A DNA stretch of 56,548 nucleotides, from positions 1 to 56,548 of the forward strand of contig NZ_MPDK01000018.1 in NCBI RefSeq assembly GCF_003144315.1. The letters run 5' to 3'. Shown here piece after piece: positions 16,529 to 25,146 of the stretch. The position numbers were made by a program, and so were the translations under genes. The notes below the pieces were generated by a model. It was not told the DNA's origin. It searched no databases and saw only the letters and a program-made list of their open reading frames with translations. Source of the stretch: Sulfoacidibacillus thermotolerans. GTDB taxonomy: Bacteria; Bacillota; Bacilli; Alicyclobacillales; SLC66. The first letter of the stretch is position 1; every line of letters starts with the position of its first letter.

Positions 16529-18058
16529 TTATGCGAGAGCAGACTTGACCGACTCTTCCTCGTAATCTTCTGCTTTTGTGATGTCGTTTCCATTGTGTAC
16601 GTTTAATGCACGAAGAATCAGGGTCGCCACAATCGCAATCACAAGATTGACAATCAACGCCCAAATCGCTGCATATCCTGGAATCACTGTGGTCCCTAAA
16701 TGAATCGCATACACCGATGACTTAAAGTTTTGCGCGATCGCCATCCACGTTCCGACCGCCATGCCTGCTAGCCAACCAAGTAAGAGACCATAGCGATGGA
16801 ACCAACGTGTATACAAACTGAAAATCAAAGCCGGGAACGTCTGCAAAATCCAAATGCCGCCCAATAACTGGAAGTTAATAGCAAGTGTTGTCGGAAGTGC
16901 AACGATAAACAGCAGTGCCCCGAGTTGCACGATCAACGTAACGACTTTTGCAACCATCGCTTCGCGTTCAGCAGAAGTTTGCGGTGCAATGTATTCCCGA
17001 AATATATTACGTGTAAATAGGTTGCCAGCAGCAATTGACATAATCGACGCTGGTACCAAAGCACCGATGGCAATTGCTGCAAATGCAAAACCTGAAAACC
17101 ACGCGGGGAACTCTTTTAACAGCAGTAGCGGCACAGACATCGTAGGAGACTTTGTATGAATGCCCGCCGCGATTGCCATGATCCCAAGCAGCGCAATAAA
17201 TCCAAGGATAAAAGAATAGGCAGGCAATAATGCCGCATTGCGCTTAATCACATCGCGTCCCTTCGAACTCAAAATTCCAGTCACTGAGTGTGGGTAGAGA
17301 AATAGCGCAAGTGCAGATCCTAATGCGAGCGTAGCATACGCAGAGTACGCCTTAGGCCCAATAATGAGTGAGCCCGGCACAGGCTTACGAGTTGGCAACA
17401 CTTCATTGGCTACATGAAATATGTGGCCAAATCCTCCAAGCTTAGCTGGAATGATGAAGATCGCCGCAATAATCGTTATATAAATCATAATGTCCTTGAC
17501 GACAGCGATCATGGCTGGAGCCCGCAGTCCACTGACAAATGAGTAGCCCGCCAGTATCAAAAGGGCTACAATCAACGGCAATTGTCCTTTAATCCCCATC
17601 GCCGCAATCACCGCTTGCATCCCTACAAGTTGTAGTGCAATATAAGGCATCGTCGCGAGAATCCCAGTGATCGCAATGGCAAGTGCAAGAGAACTACTCT
17701 CAAAGCGTCCCCGTACAAAATCAGACGCAGTGACAAATCCGTGTTTCTTTGACACCGACCACAATCTGGGCATGACTACAAAGACGAACGGATAGATGAT
17801 GATAGTATAAGGCACCGCGAAGAATCCCGTAGCACCCGCAGTGTACATAAGTGCGGGAACCGCGATGAAGGTGTAAGCAGTATACAAGTCGCCACCTAAT
17901 AGAAACCACGTAATCAAAGTACCAAATCTTCTACCACCGAGTCCCCATTCATCGATATGGGACAAATTCCCGCGCTTCCACCGTGCAGCAGTAAATCCAA
18001 TCACAGTAACAAGCACGAAGAAAAGAATAAATACGGATAACGCTGTCCAGTTGACCAT
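16529..18058 (-). CDS. Sodium:solute symporter, monocarboxylate type
   Basis: Secondary transporter of the SSS family, 509 residues with about 13 spans. The N-terminal segment with WGLGGRRFGTLITWFLLGGDLYTAYTF is typical of the group near MctP/ActP carriers that take up monocarboxylates such as acetate, pyruvate or lactate. ATG at 18058 has GGGGAG six bases upstream. The small DUF3311 membrane protein gene directly upstream is a regular companion of this subgroup. The C-terminus is charged (DITKAEDYEEESVKS). The precise substrate is not certain. Confidence 0.85.
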   Translation of the reverse strand: MVNWTALSVFILFFVLVTVIGFTAARWKRGNLSHIDEWGLGGRRFGTLITWFLLGGDLYTAYTFIAVPALMYTAGATGFFAVPYTIIIYPFVFVVMPRLWSVSKKHGFVTASDFVRGRFESSSLALAIAITGILATMPYIALQLVGMQAVIAAMGIKGQLPLIVALLILAGYSFVSGLRAPAMIAVVKDIMIYITIIAAIFIIPAKLGGFGHIFHVANEVLPTRKPVPGSLIIGPKAYSAYATLALGSALALFLYPHSVTGILSSKGRDVIKRNAALLPAYSFILGFIALLGIMAIAAGIHTKSPTMSVPLLLLKEFPAWFSGFAFAAIAIGALVPASIMSIAAGNLFTRNIFREYIAPQTSAEREAMVAKVVTLIVQLGALLFIVALPTTLAINFQLLGGIWILQTFPALIFSLYTRWFHRYGLLLGWLAGMAVGTWMAIAQNFKSSVYAIHLGTTVIPGYAAIWALIVNLVIAIVATLILRALNVHNGNDITKAEDYEEESVKSALA

Positions 18059-18119
18059 GGCACACTCCCCTCAGATCGTTCTTCTCATGGATCTCATTTT
18101 CCATTTCCATTAAATTGAC

Positions 18120-18320
18120 CTATTTAGTGACTACATAGACAAACCAAGTCAATAAAGCGCTAAGAATTACCCACAAAAATTGATACCAATAAAAAAACGG
18201 GAATCCCCACAATGTGGGTTGATACGTCGAGTAGAATTGCGGAAACAATGTGACAATATACGGTACAAGCAATAACCAAAGCCAGCCACGGTTGCGTTTG
18301 CGTTTCGACGATTCGTTCAT
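18120..18320 (-). CDS. DUF3311-type small membrane protein
   Basis: A 66-residue protein with a basic N-terminus (KRKRNRG) and two membrane spans, about residues 13-30 and 42-63. Length and the WGFPFFYWYQFLW segment match the DUF3311 family, which typically sits beside SSS symporters and may be an accessory subunit. ATG at 18320 has an excellent site (GAGGAGGTGAAACC). It lies 61 bases before the symporter gene in the same operon. Confidence 0.82.
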   Translation of the reverse strand: MNESSKRKRNRGWLWLLLVPYIVTLFPQFYSTYQPTLWGFPFFYWYQFLWVILSALLTWFVYVVTK

Positions 18321-18488
18321 GGTTTCACCTCCTCCTCGTAAGCGTATTCACAGCACCTTGATTGTAGTAACTTCTCATATTTCTTTCTTTTCGTCAAGGA
18401 GTTTTATTAAGAGATGTTGATAGGAGACATTTGCTATGATGTTGTAAGAGAATTCGTTGTACATCCACATGGTCTGGAGGGATAACAG

Positions 18489-19004
18489 ATGGAACAATAC
18501 GAAGAAAGTGTGGCAACAATGTACCTGGCCGCCATTCGACAGCAGTTTCAGAGCATCAAAGATTTAGGTGATCGAACACTAGAACAACTTGAGGAACAAC
18601 AACTGCATTTTACACCGAATGAAGAGTCAAACAACATCGCGACCATTATCAAACATCTCCACGGTAACATGAGATCGCGCTGGACAGACTTCTTAACGAG
18701 TGACGGTGAAAAACCGGATCGTAAACGAGATGAAGAATTTATCGACCGTCAACAAACAAAAAATGAAATCCTAGAACTCTGGAACATGGGATGGAAAATA
18801 ACCTTTGCTGCTATCGAGGCACTCACTCCAGCAGATCTAATAAAAACGGTATATATTCGCCAAGAGCCACACACAGTCATTCAAGCCATCGAACGGCAAA
18901 TCTCACACTATAGCAACCACGTAGGACAAATCATCTACATCGGAAAACTGCTTACAAACACAGCTTGGAAAACACTCACAATCCCACGCAACAGATCTCT
19001 GTAG
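18489..19004 (+). CDS. DinB-like DUF1572 protein
   Basis: Cytoplasmic four-helix protein of 171 residues resembling the DUF1572 branch of the DinB/YfiT superfamily, many of whose members bind a metal with three histidines and some of which are thiol transferases. Candidate ligands are the His in IIKHLHGNM near 56-58 and the pair in ISHYSNHVGQI near 138-142, giving an H-x3-H pattern. ATG at 18489 has GGAGG eight bases upstream. It stands alone, divergent from the symporter operon and convergent with PPK2. The reaction is unknown. Confidence 0.8.
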   Translation: MEQYEESVATMYLAAIRQQFQSIKDLGDRTLEQLEEQQLHFTPNEESNNIATIIKHLHGNMRSRWTDFLTSDGEKPDRKRDEEFIDRQQTKNEILELWNMGWKITFAAIEALTPADLIKTVYIRQEPHTVIQAIERQISHYSNHVGQIIYIGKLLTNTAWKTLTIPRNRSL

Positions 19005-19029
19005 AGGAAACAATGGCTAAAACCTTGAT

Positions 19030-19060
19030 GCAGAGCGCGGCTTTGCTTGCCGCGTTCTGC
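19030..19060. terminator. Bidirectional hairpin between DinB-like gene and PPK2
   Basis: A 12-bp stem with one G-U pair (GCAGAGCGCGGC and partner) and a 7-base loop in the convergent gap. Only a short T-rich stretch follows on the minus side (GGTTTTAG), so efficiency is uncertain. Confidence 0.45.
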
Positions 19061-19127
19061 AAACAAAGCTTCACTAGCGAACCAAAAAAGCCTATTGAAT
19101 CGATGTTTAATCTACTCGTGACAGAGA

Positions 19128-19988
19128 TTAAGGGGCAATTTTCTTGTCGCGAAGATAGGTCTCGTCATATGGAAACACTACATCTGGATTTGGAAGGGTA
19201 ATCGCCTCCTCTTTATCCACATATTGAAATTGTGTCAATATGTGTTTTATTACGTTTAATCTCGCTAAGCGTTTATCATCCGCTCGGACAATATACCAAG
19301 GAGCTAACGCATGATGTGTGCGAGCGAACATCTCATTACGTGCCACACTATATTCTTCCCAATGTTTAATGCTTTGTTCATCGATCGGACTCAACTTCCA
19401 TTGCTTGAGTGGATCTGTCTGCCGCGCCTTTAATCGTTTCTTTTGCTCCTTCTTGCTAATATCTAGATAGTATTTTAACAACCGAATCCCTGAACGCACT
19501 AACATTTGTTCAAACAGTGGGACAGTTTCCATAAACTCTTGATATTCTGCCTCTGTACAAAAGCCCATCACGCGCTCAACCCCAGCGCGATTGTACCAAC
19601 TGCGATTGAACAAAACTAATTCATGGGCTGCTGGCAAATGGGCAACATAGCGCTGAAAATACCAACTCGAACGATCGCGGTCTGATGGCTTCCCAAGCGC
19701 GACAACGCGCGTCTCACGCGGACTTAAATGCTCCACGATGCGCTTGATCGCTCCATCCTTACCTCCTGCGTCGCGGCCTTCAAAAATGATCAGAATTCGT
19801 TCGCCTTTTGCAATCATATCTCGTTGCAACTTGACCAACTCAACTTGCAGGTGATAAAGCATTTGCTGATAATCGCGTTTTTCCGCTTCTTTTGCGGCTT
19901 TATCAAGTTGTTTGGCCATTTTCACTTTTTTCGTTGCCTCTGTCTTTTCATCCACCCGCGCGCTGTCGTCAAGCTCTTTTTTCGCCAC
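19128..19988 (-). CDS. ppk2: Polyphosphate kinase 2 (PPK2)
   Basis: PPK2-family kinase that transfers phosphate between polyphosphate and nucleotides, about 286 residues. The P-loop is GRDAGGKDG, the Walker B region is LVLFNRSWYNRAGVE, and the lid carries LKARQTDPLKQWKLSP. A single PPK2 domain suggests class I or III, which mainly make NDP or NTP from polyphosphate; the subclass is not certain. GTG at 19988 has GGGGGG six bases upstream, and an in-frame ATG 15 codons earlier has none. The first 45 residues are rich in Lys, Asp and Glu. Energy buffering from polyphosphate is the expected role. Confidence 0.92.
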   Translation of the reverse strand: MAKKELDDSARVDEKTEATKKVKMAKQLDKAAKEAEKRDYQQMLYHLQVELVKLQRDMIAKGERILIIFEGRDAGGKDGAIKRIVEHLSPRETRVVALGKPSDRDRSSWYFQRYVAHLPAAHELVLFNRSWYNRAGVERVMGFCTEAEYQEFMETVPLFEQMLVRSGIRLLKYYLDISKKEQKKRLKARQTDPLKQWKLSPIDEQSIKHWEEYSVARNEMFARTHHALAPWYIVRADDKRLARLNVIKHILTQFQYVDKEEAITLPNPDVVFPYDETYLRDKKIAP

Positions 19989-20112
19989 GCCGATCCCCCC
20001 TCTATTTGTTACTTCCGTCCAACCTGCGCGCAAAAATTGACTCGCTATGATTCTTCAATCTAGAAGAGTATCCATGTCTTGTCTAGATCTAAAAGGACGA
20101 ATTCGCAAAGAA

Positions 20113-20910
20113 CTATTTCCCATCTGTTGCCGTCGGTTCAGGACTCATTTGCTGGATCATCAGCGCCGACAACTCGTTCTCAACGCGGAAGTGATCGAGT
20201 AATGTTTGCATCCCATTGTCCGCAAGTGCAACTGGAAGTAGCTCTCGCATCGCATCTAACATCGGTTGGCCAAACATGCCACGTAAACGAACGTAATTGA
20301 TAATTAACTGTTTAGTAGCAAAAGGGGCATTTAGTGCCTTTAGGACACTTCCCAAAAACTCTGCCGCAGCCGCTTCGCCAGCCGTTTCGTGGGAGGATGC
20401 CGTCTCCGCCATTGCAAGCAGCAGTTGTTCGATCCGCTCTTGCTGCATCGCTTCAAGCCTTACCTCGTAATACTCTTGAAATAATGCTCCTGCCAGTAAT
20501 CGCACATCAGGTGCTGTCCCCTCAGCATGTTGAAAACCTGGAATGCCATGCAGCCAGTTGGCATCGACCGAATAGACATCATCATGAATCGTCTGATTCG
20601 CAACAAAGCGTACTGGACGTCCATGAAACTGTGCAATAGAGCGCAAAAATCTCTGCAAATCTTCCGTTAGCTTAGTAGGTCCGCCTTGTAGAATAAACAT
20701 TCGATCAAACCCCTTTAATTCTGTAATGCGTAAAGTTTTTAGGGGCTCACTGATATCGCTCAGTACCAAATCTGCCTTGCGATTTTCATCATCCCAAGGT
20801 AAAATCTCAACACTCATCGGAAAATCTTTTTGCATTTGCGTGGCCAATGCTTCGAGAATCGGTGTTACATCCATGGTCCTGCGAAAGCTCCCTAATCCAA
20901 ATACCACCAT
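20113..20910 (-). CDS. Hypothetical protein upstream of PPK2
   Basis: A 265-residue protein that I do not recognise. ATG at 20910 has GGAG nine bases upstream. The N-terminal 130 residues alternate strands and helices (VVFGLGSFRR, ADLVLSDIS, RMFILQGGP, RPVRFVANQ), resembling an alpha/beta nucleotide- or sugar-binding fold. The C-terminal half is helical and rich in Glu, Ala and Gln. No signal peptide or membrane span. It lies 124 bases upstream of ppk2 on the same strand and may be cotranscribed. No function is assigned. Confidence 0.65.
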   Translation of the reverse strand: MVVFGLGSFRRTMDVTPILEALATQMQKDFPMSVEILPWDDENRKADLVLSDISEPLKTLRITELKGFDRMFILQGGPTKLTEDLQRFLRSIAQFHGRPVRFVANQTIHDDVYSVDANWLHGIPGFQHAEGTAPDVRLLAGALFQEYYEVRLEAMQQERIEQLLLAMAETASSHETAGEAAAAEFLGSVLKALNAPFATKQLIINYVRLRGMFGQPMLDAMRELLPVALADNGMQTLLDHFRVENELSALMIQQMSPEPTATDGK

Positions 20911-21044
20911 CAAAATCCGCTCCTCTATGCCTGTAGGATCGCAGATCCTGGATACTTTTCATCACTCAATGACACATTACAATCTAAATTTCAGAACTGT
21001 ACTGCGTTTAACTATAAAGTAACATCCTGCAATCTATTAGTCCA

Positions 21045-21578
21045 TCACTTAGTCGGAACAAGGAAAAATGCGCCAACCATCATTGCAGCTAAAATAACGA
21101 GAGGAGCTGATACGCGAAATACAAACAAAGCCATTGCAGCTAAGATCGCAATTCCAAACATCCGCCAGTCCGGAAATGATCCTTTAGATGACATCCATGC
21201 AGTCTGCAATAACAAGACGACGACAACAGGCCGCACACCTGCAATTAATCCCGCTAAATGTGGATTGCCCTTTAGTGCTGATAGTGCGTTGACTAGCAGC
21301 ACAATCCCGATCGCAGTAGGTCCAACCATCCCAATAAGCGCTGCGAGTCCGCCAAAAATTCCAGCCGTTTGATAGCCAATGAAGGTTGCGAGTTTCGTCG
21401 CAATAGGTCCTGGAAGCGTATTTGCTAACGCCAAGGCATCAGTAAACTGCTGCTGTGTCATAAAATGATACTCATTGACTACCTGCGATTGAATGATCGG
21501 AATAGAAGCAGGACCTCCCCCATACCCCAATAGTCCTGACTTCAACATCGCGAAAAACAAATTCCAAATGGTATTCAT
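21045..21578 (-). CDS. Half-size chromate transporter (ChrA family)
   Basis: Membrane protein of 177 residues with about five spans, matching one domain of the CHR chromate transporter family: GLLGYGGGPASIPIIQ near residues 15-30, and LALANTLPGPIATKLATFIGYQ near 48-70. Short-chain CHR proteins are normally encoded as adjacent pairs whose members insert in opposite orientation. No second copy is next to this one, so either the partner lies elsewhere or this half forms homodimers. ATG at 21578 follows CGGGGGGAAC. Real substrate unknown; chromate and sulfate analogues are typical. Confidence 0.85.
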   Translation of the reverse strand: MNTIWNLFFAMLKSGLLGYGGGPASIPIIQSQVVNEYHFMTQQQFTDALALANTLPGPIATKLATFIGYQTAGIFGGLAALIGMVGPTAIGIVLLVNALSALKGNPHLAGLIAGVRPVVVVLLLQTAWMSSKGSFPDWRMFGIAILAAMALFVFRVSAPLVILAAMMVGAFFLVPTK

Positions 21579-21715
21579 GTTCCCCCCGAGCCCCCTTCAA
21601 CCGCCGCGCTGTCTACTGACATTTTACATGAATCACACAATTCAAAGATACTCAATGATAACGAGTCGTTTCACTGCGGCGTTATGGAGAATGAGGCGAA
21701 CTGCATACTAGGAAT

Positions 21716-22699
21716 CTACTCATGATCACTCGGCTTTTGAAAATGCACGATTGGCTGTGGACGAGCTAAGAGAAAGACTGTTGCGACAATGCACACACCC
21801 CCAAGCAATGCGTCAAATCCCATGTGTACATGTAAAAACAAAACCGCTACGAGTGTTGCCGAAAGCGGTTCAGCACTAGACAACAAACTCGTTTCTGTCG
21901 CAGAAATATACTTTAGACTGGATAGGTATAAATAAAACGCAAGCAATGTTCCAAATATTACTACAAAACTGATGAGTCCACATGAACCTATCGTCAATAT
22001 ACCACTCACTTGCCATGGAGGATTGGCCAAACCTACAAAAAAACTGCCAATTAGCATTGCCCAACCCGTAATCAGTGCTGAGCCGTATTTCTGCAACAGT
22101 GGTTTCGGGTATAAAGTGTAAAAAGCAAGAGCAATCGCTGAAACCACTCCCCAAACAACGGCTGAAGCAGAAATAGCTATATCCCCCCACTTTCCATCTG
22201 TCACCAAGAAAAACGTCCCACACAAAGCTAACAATACAGCAGTCCATTCACTGCGACTCGGCTGTTTGCGATGCCGCCAAGCAAGATACAGTGTAATCAA
22301 CACTGGTCCTAGATACTGCAAGAGTGTCGCCGTGGCAGCATTGCCATATTGGATTGAACGAAAATAAGAATACTGGACACCAAGTAACCCAAATACACCA
22401 AATACAAGTACTCGCAAAGCATCCGAACGACTATTCCAAATTGCAAAGACATTTCTCCATCCAGTGATCCAACTCATAGACAGCAGAAGAATGACCCCGG
22501 AAATCCCCATGCGCACTGTCACTAACCAACCCGGGTGATATCCGTCACGTTGGAATAAGACCTGGGCCGCCGTTCCAGATATCCCCCACAGTGCCGCTCC
22601 AAGTAATACCATCGAGATCCCCTTAAAGCGGCGGAAGTGAGTATTTACCAGCGTTGTTTCAAAATCTAAGTTTGCACTTTGCAAATGGCTCTGATCCAT
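21716..22699 (-). CDS. EamA-family (DMT) transporter
   Basis: Ten-span drug/metabolite transporter, about 327 residues, with the two EamA repeats visible: GAALWGISGTAAQV in the first and VVWGVVSAIALAFYTLYP in the second. ATG at 22699 has GGAGG six bases upstream and begins one base after the paaG stop, so it is coupled to the end of the paa operon. Longer in-frame starts would run inside paaG and lack a site. Its place suggests export or import of an aromatic acid or pathway intermediate. The substrate is not readable. Confidence 0.85.
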   Translation of the reverse strand: MDQSHLQSANLDFETTLVNTHFRRFKGISMVLLGAALWGISGTAAQVLFQRDGYHPGWLVTVRMGISGVILLLSMSWITGWRNVFAIWNSRSDALRVLVFGVFGLLGVQYSYFRSIQYGNAATATLLQYLGPVLITLYLAWRHRKQPSRSEWTAVLLALCGTFFLVTDGKWGDIAISASAVVWGVVSAIALAFYTLYPKPLLQKYGSALITGWAMLIGSFFVGLANPPWQVSGILTIGSCGLISFVVIFGTLLAFYLYLSSLKYISATETSLLSSAEPLSATLVAVLFLHVHMGFDALLGGVCIVATVFLLARPQPIVHFQKPSDHE

Positions 22700-22700
22700 C

Positions 22701-23498
22701 TCACACCTCCTCAGCCCCCGCATAACCCCGAAATTGCGGCGCGCGCTTCTCCCAAAAAGCTCGCATTCCTTCTTGATGATCCACTGATTTTCCAGCAAGA
22801 CTCTGTAGCTTTGCTTCATACGCCAAGGACTCTTCTAACGTAAAATGCTGTCCGCGATAAAAGGCAAGCTTCATGTAACCAAGCGCTTCGGTAGGAAGAT
22901 TTGCTAACTGCTCTGCTGCTGCTATACTTTGCTCCTCTAACTGCTCAGGTTCTACAACGCGATTGATAAATCCGAGTTGAACAGCCTCCTGAGCCGATAC
23001 CGCACCTCCAAACATCGCCAATTCCAGTGCGCGAGTGAGTCCAATTGCCCGCGGCAAGAGCCAAGACATGCCCGAATCCGGAACAAGTCCAATATTTACG
23101 AATGACTGGATAAAGCGTGCTTTTTGAGAAGCGATTTTAAAATCACAAGCCAATGCCAAACTGACACCTGCTCCTGCAGCAACACCATTCACTGCACAGA
23201 GGATCGGTTTATTCAGATTCATCATCTGCTGAATAAGAGGATTATAACTCGTGGACAGCAATTCACCATAGTCAATTTCTCCATGTGCGCGAATTTCCTC
23301 CAAATCCTGTCCTACGCAAAATGCTTTCCCGGCACCTGTTAAAAGAACTGCGCGCACCTCGCGATTCTTCGCAATTTCATCCATTACTTGCTGCAATTCT
23401 GTGCGCATACAAAGTGAGAGCGCATTTAATTTCTCTGGACGCTGCAATGTAATTTTCGCCACTTTAGATTGGTAGGTAACCGATAGGGTCTCGTACAT
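22701..23498 (-). CDS. paaG: Enoyl-CoA hydratase/isomerase, PaaG-like
   Basis: Crotonase-family enzyme of 265 residues. In the phenylacetate pathway PaaG turns the ring-epoxide CoA ester into the oxepin-CoA. Motifs: AFCVGQDL for the first oxyanion Gly-containing loop, AVNGVAAGAGVSLALACDF for the second, and GLVPDSGMSWLLPR, where an acidic residue replaces the hydratase Glu as in PaaG-type isomerases. ATG at 23498 has AGGATCA upstream. It follows the aldehyde dehydrogenase after a strong hairpin. It could cover both PaaG and PaaF roles, since no separate PaaF is nearby. Confidence 0.85.
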   Translation of the reverse strand: MYETLSVTYQSKVAKITLQRPEKLNALSLCMRTELQQVMDEIAKNREVRAVLLTGAGKAFCVGQDLEEIRAHGEIDYGELLSTSYNPLIQQMMNLNKPILCAVNGVAAGAGVSLALACDFKIASQKARFIQSFVNIGLVPDSGMSWLLPRAIGLTRALELAMFGGAVSAQEAVQLGFINRVVEPEQLEEQSIAAAEQLANLPTEALGYMKLAFYRGQHFTLEESLAYEAKLQSLAGKSVDHQEGMRAFWEKRAPQFRGYAGAEEV

Positions 23499-23516
23499 TG
23501 ATCCTCGCTCCTAAAT

Positions 23517-23548
23517 GACAGTACCGCCAGCAACTTGGCGGCACTGTC
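23517..23548 (+). terminator. Hairpin between aldehyde dehydrogenase and paaG
   Basis: A 13-bp stem (GACAGTACCGCCA with one mismatch) and 6-base loop, followed on the plus strand by GTTTTTCTCATTTT. The U-run faces antisense to the operon. On the minus strand it may still slow transcription or mark an mRNA processing point between the two genes. Confidence 0.55.
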
Positions 23549-23593
23549 GTTTTTCTCATTTTACTTATGCAAAAAATCAAGAAGGAAATCTGT

Positions 23594-25075
23594 TTATTTC
23601 AATCCAAATGGATTGATCGGTTTTTCACCGATATAGGCTAAGACGCTTTTTGTCTCGGTATACAAATCGAGGGATTCCATTGCAAGTTCACGCCCAAACC
23701 CAGACTGCTTGTACCCCCCAAACGGAAGGCCTGGAAATGCCGAGAACGGGTTATTGATCATTACAATTCCAGCCTTAAGTTGTCCCGCTACACGATGCGC
23801 TCGCCCAAAATCCTTGGTCCAAATTGAGGCGGCCAATCCATAGATCGTATCATTCGCCAATTGCACGGCTTCTTTTTCGTCTTTAAACTTCACAATCACA
23901 ATCACTGGGCCAAAAATTTCTTCCTGAGCCACTTTCATGTGATTTTCAACGTCGACGATCACTGTCGGCATATACCAGTGTCCTTTCGCAAATTGAGGAC
24001 CTTCCGGACGTTTTCCGCCATAGACCACACGAGCTCCATCTTCGATCGCCGACTGCACATAAGAATCAATCACTTCTACTTGTTGTTCAGAGATAATCGC
24101 TCCAATGTGTGTTTTCTTATCTAGCGGATCGCCCATCACTAATTGCTTAGCCTTCTCAACAAATGCCTCAACAAATTGATCATAAATACTCTCTTGTACA
24201 AAGAGGCGTGATCTCGCTTCACAAGACTGACCTGTATTGTAGTAAATCCCAAATAATGCACCGTCAATCGCCGCATCAAAGTCTGCATCTTCAAATACCA
24301 GATTCGGTGATTTACCACCCAACTCCAGAGTTACACGCTTTAATGTTTTTGACGCGCGTGCCATAATGTCTTTCCCAGTGGTCGTTTCCCCTGTAAATGC
24401 CACTTTATCCACGCCTGGATGTTCCACCAAATATGCACCCACATCGGCCCCGCTGCCAGTAATCACGTTTAACACGCCCTCTGGAAGCCCCGCTTCATGG
24501 CAAATATCAGCCAGCACGATAGCAGTAATCGGCGTTAAACTCGCCGGTTTCAGAATCACCGTACACCCCGCCGCAAGAGCTGGAGCGATTTTCCACGCAG
24601 CCATCATAAAAGGATAGTTCCAAGGTACAATTTGTGCACAAACACCAGACGGTTCTTTAACCGTATAGTTAAAAAAGCCATTTGGAACAGGTTTTGTGCG
24701 ACCTTCATGAGCCAGTGCAGCTGCTGCATAAAGCTCAAAATCTTCAATTGCTTGCATCACCTGTCCTTGAGCATTCGACAAGGATTTTCCGCTATTTAGG
24801 ATTTCTAGTTCGCATAGTTCATCAAAACGACTGCGCATGATCCCTGCAATTTTATTGAGTAATTGCGATCGACGAGCAGCTGAAAAGCGGCCCCATTTGC
24901 CCTCAAGCGCCTTTCGCGCTGCTGCCACAGCCTTATCCACATCTTCACGTGTCGCTTTCGCGACTTTTGCAATCACTTCACCTGTTGCTGGATTATACGT
25001 ATCAAACCAAGCTCCATTCGAGCTTTCGACGTGTTCGCCGTTGATCAAAAGGGTGTACTTTTCTTGCAATTGCAT
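23594..25075 (-). CDS. NAD-dependent aldehyde dehydrogenase
   Basis: Aldehyde dehydrogenase superfamily enzyme, 493 residues. Catalytic Glu lies in LELGGKSPN and the nucleophilic Cys in NTGQSCEARSRL, with PWNYPFMMAAWKIAPALAAGC for cofactor binding. ATG at 25075 has AGGAG nine bases upstream. It closely resembles betaine-aldehyde/phenylacetaldehyde-type enzymes. Within the paa operon it could feed the pathway from phenylacetaldehyde, or oxidise the ring-opened semialdehyde that PaaZ handles in other bacteria, since no paaZ is present. Sequence alone does not decide. Confidence 0.88.
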   Translation of the reverse strand: MQLQEKYTLLINGEHVESSNGAWFDTYNPATGEVIAKVAKATREDVDKAVAAARKALEGKWGRFSAARRSQLLNKIAGIMRSRFDELCELEILNSGKSLSNAQGQVMQAIEDFELYAAAALAHEGRTKPVPNGFFNYTVKEPSGVCAQIVPWNYPFMMAAWKIAPALAAGCTVILKPASLTPITAIVLADICHEAGLPEGVLNVITGSGADVGAYLVEHPGVDKVAFTGETTTGKDIMARASKTLKRVTLELGGKSPNLVFEDADFDAAIDGALFGIYYNTGQSCEARSRLFVQESIYDQFVEAFVEKAKQLVMGDPLDKKTHIGAIISEQQVEVIDSYVQSAIEDGARVVYGGKRPEGPQFAKGHWYMPTVIVDVENHMKVAQEEIFGPVIVIVKFKDEKEAVQLANDTIYGLAASIWTKDFGRAHRVAGQLKAGIVMINNPFSAFPGLPFGGYKQSGFGRELAMESLDLYTETKSVLAYIGEKPINPFGLK

Positions 25076-25146
25076 GTCTCATTTCTCCTTTATCTGAAGA
25101 GTATAAAATGGCTAAATCCTTGGTATGACTGCAAAATCCATTCTTT

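Noticed and set aside
18965-19201. Open frame of 78 codons on the plus strand after the DinB-like gene
   Set aside because: Overlaps the DinB-like 3' end and the PPK2 3' end, contains a terminator-like hairpin and has no ribosome site.
22700-22819. N-terminal extension of the EamA transporter frame
   Set aside because: Runs inside paaG and lacks a ribosome site; the ATG at 22699 has GGAGG.
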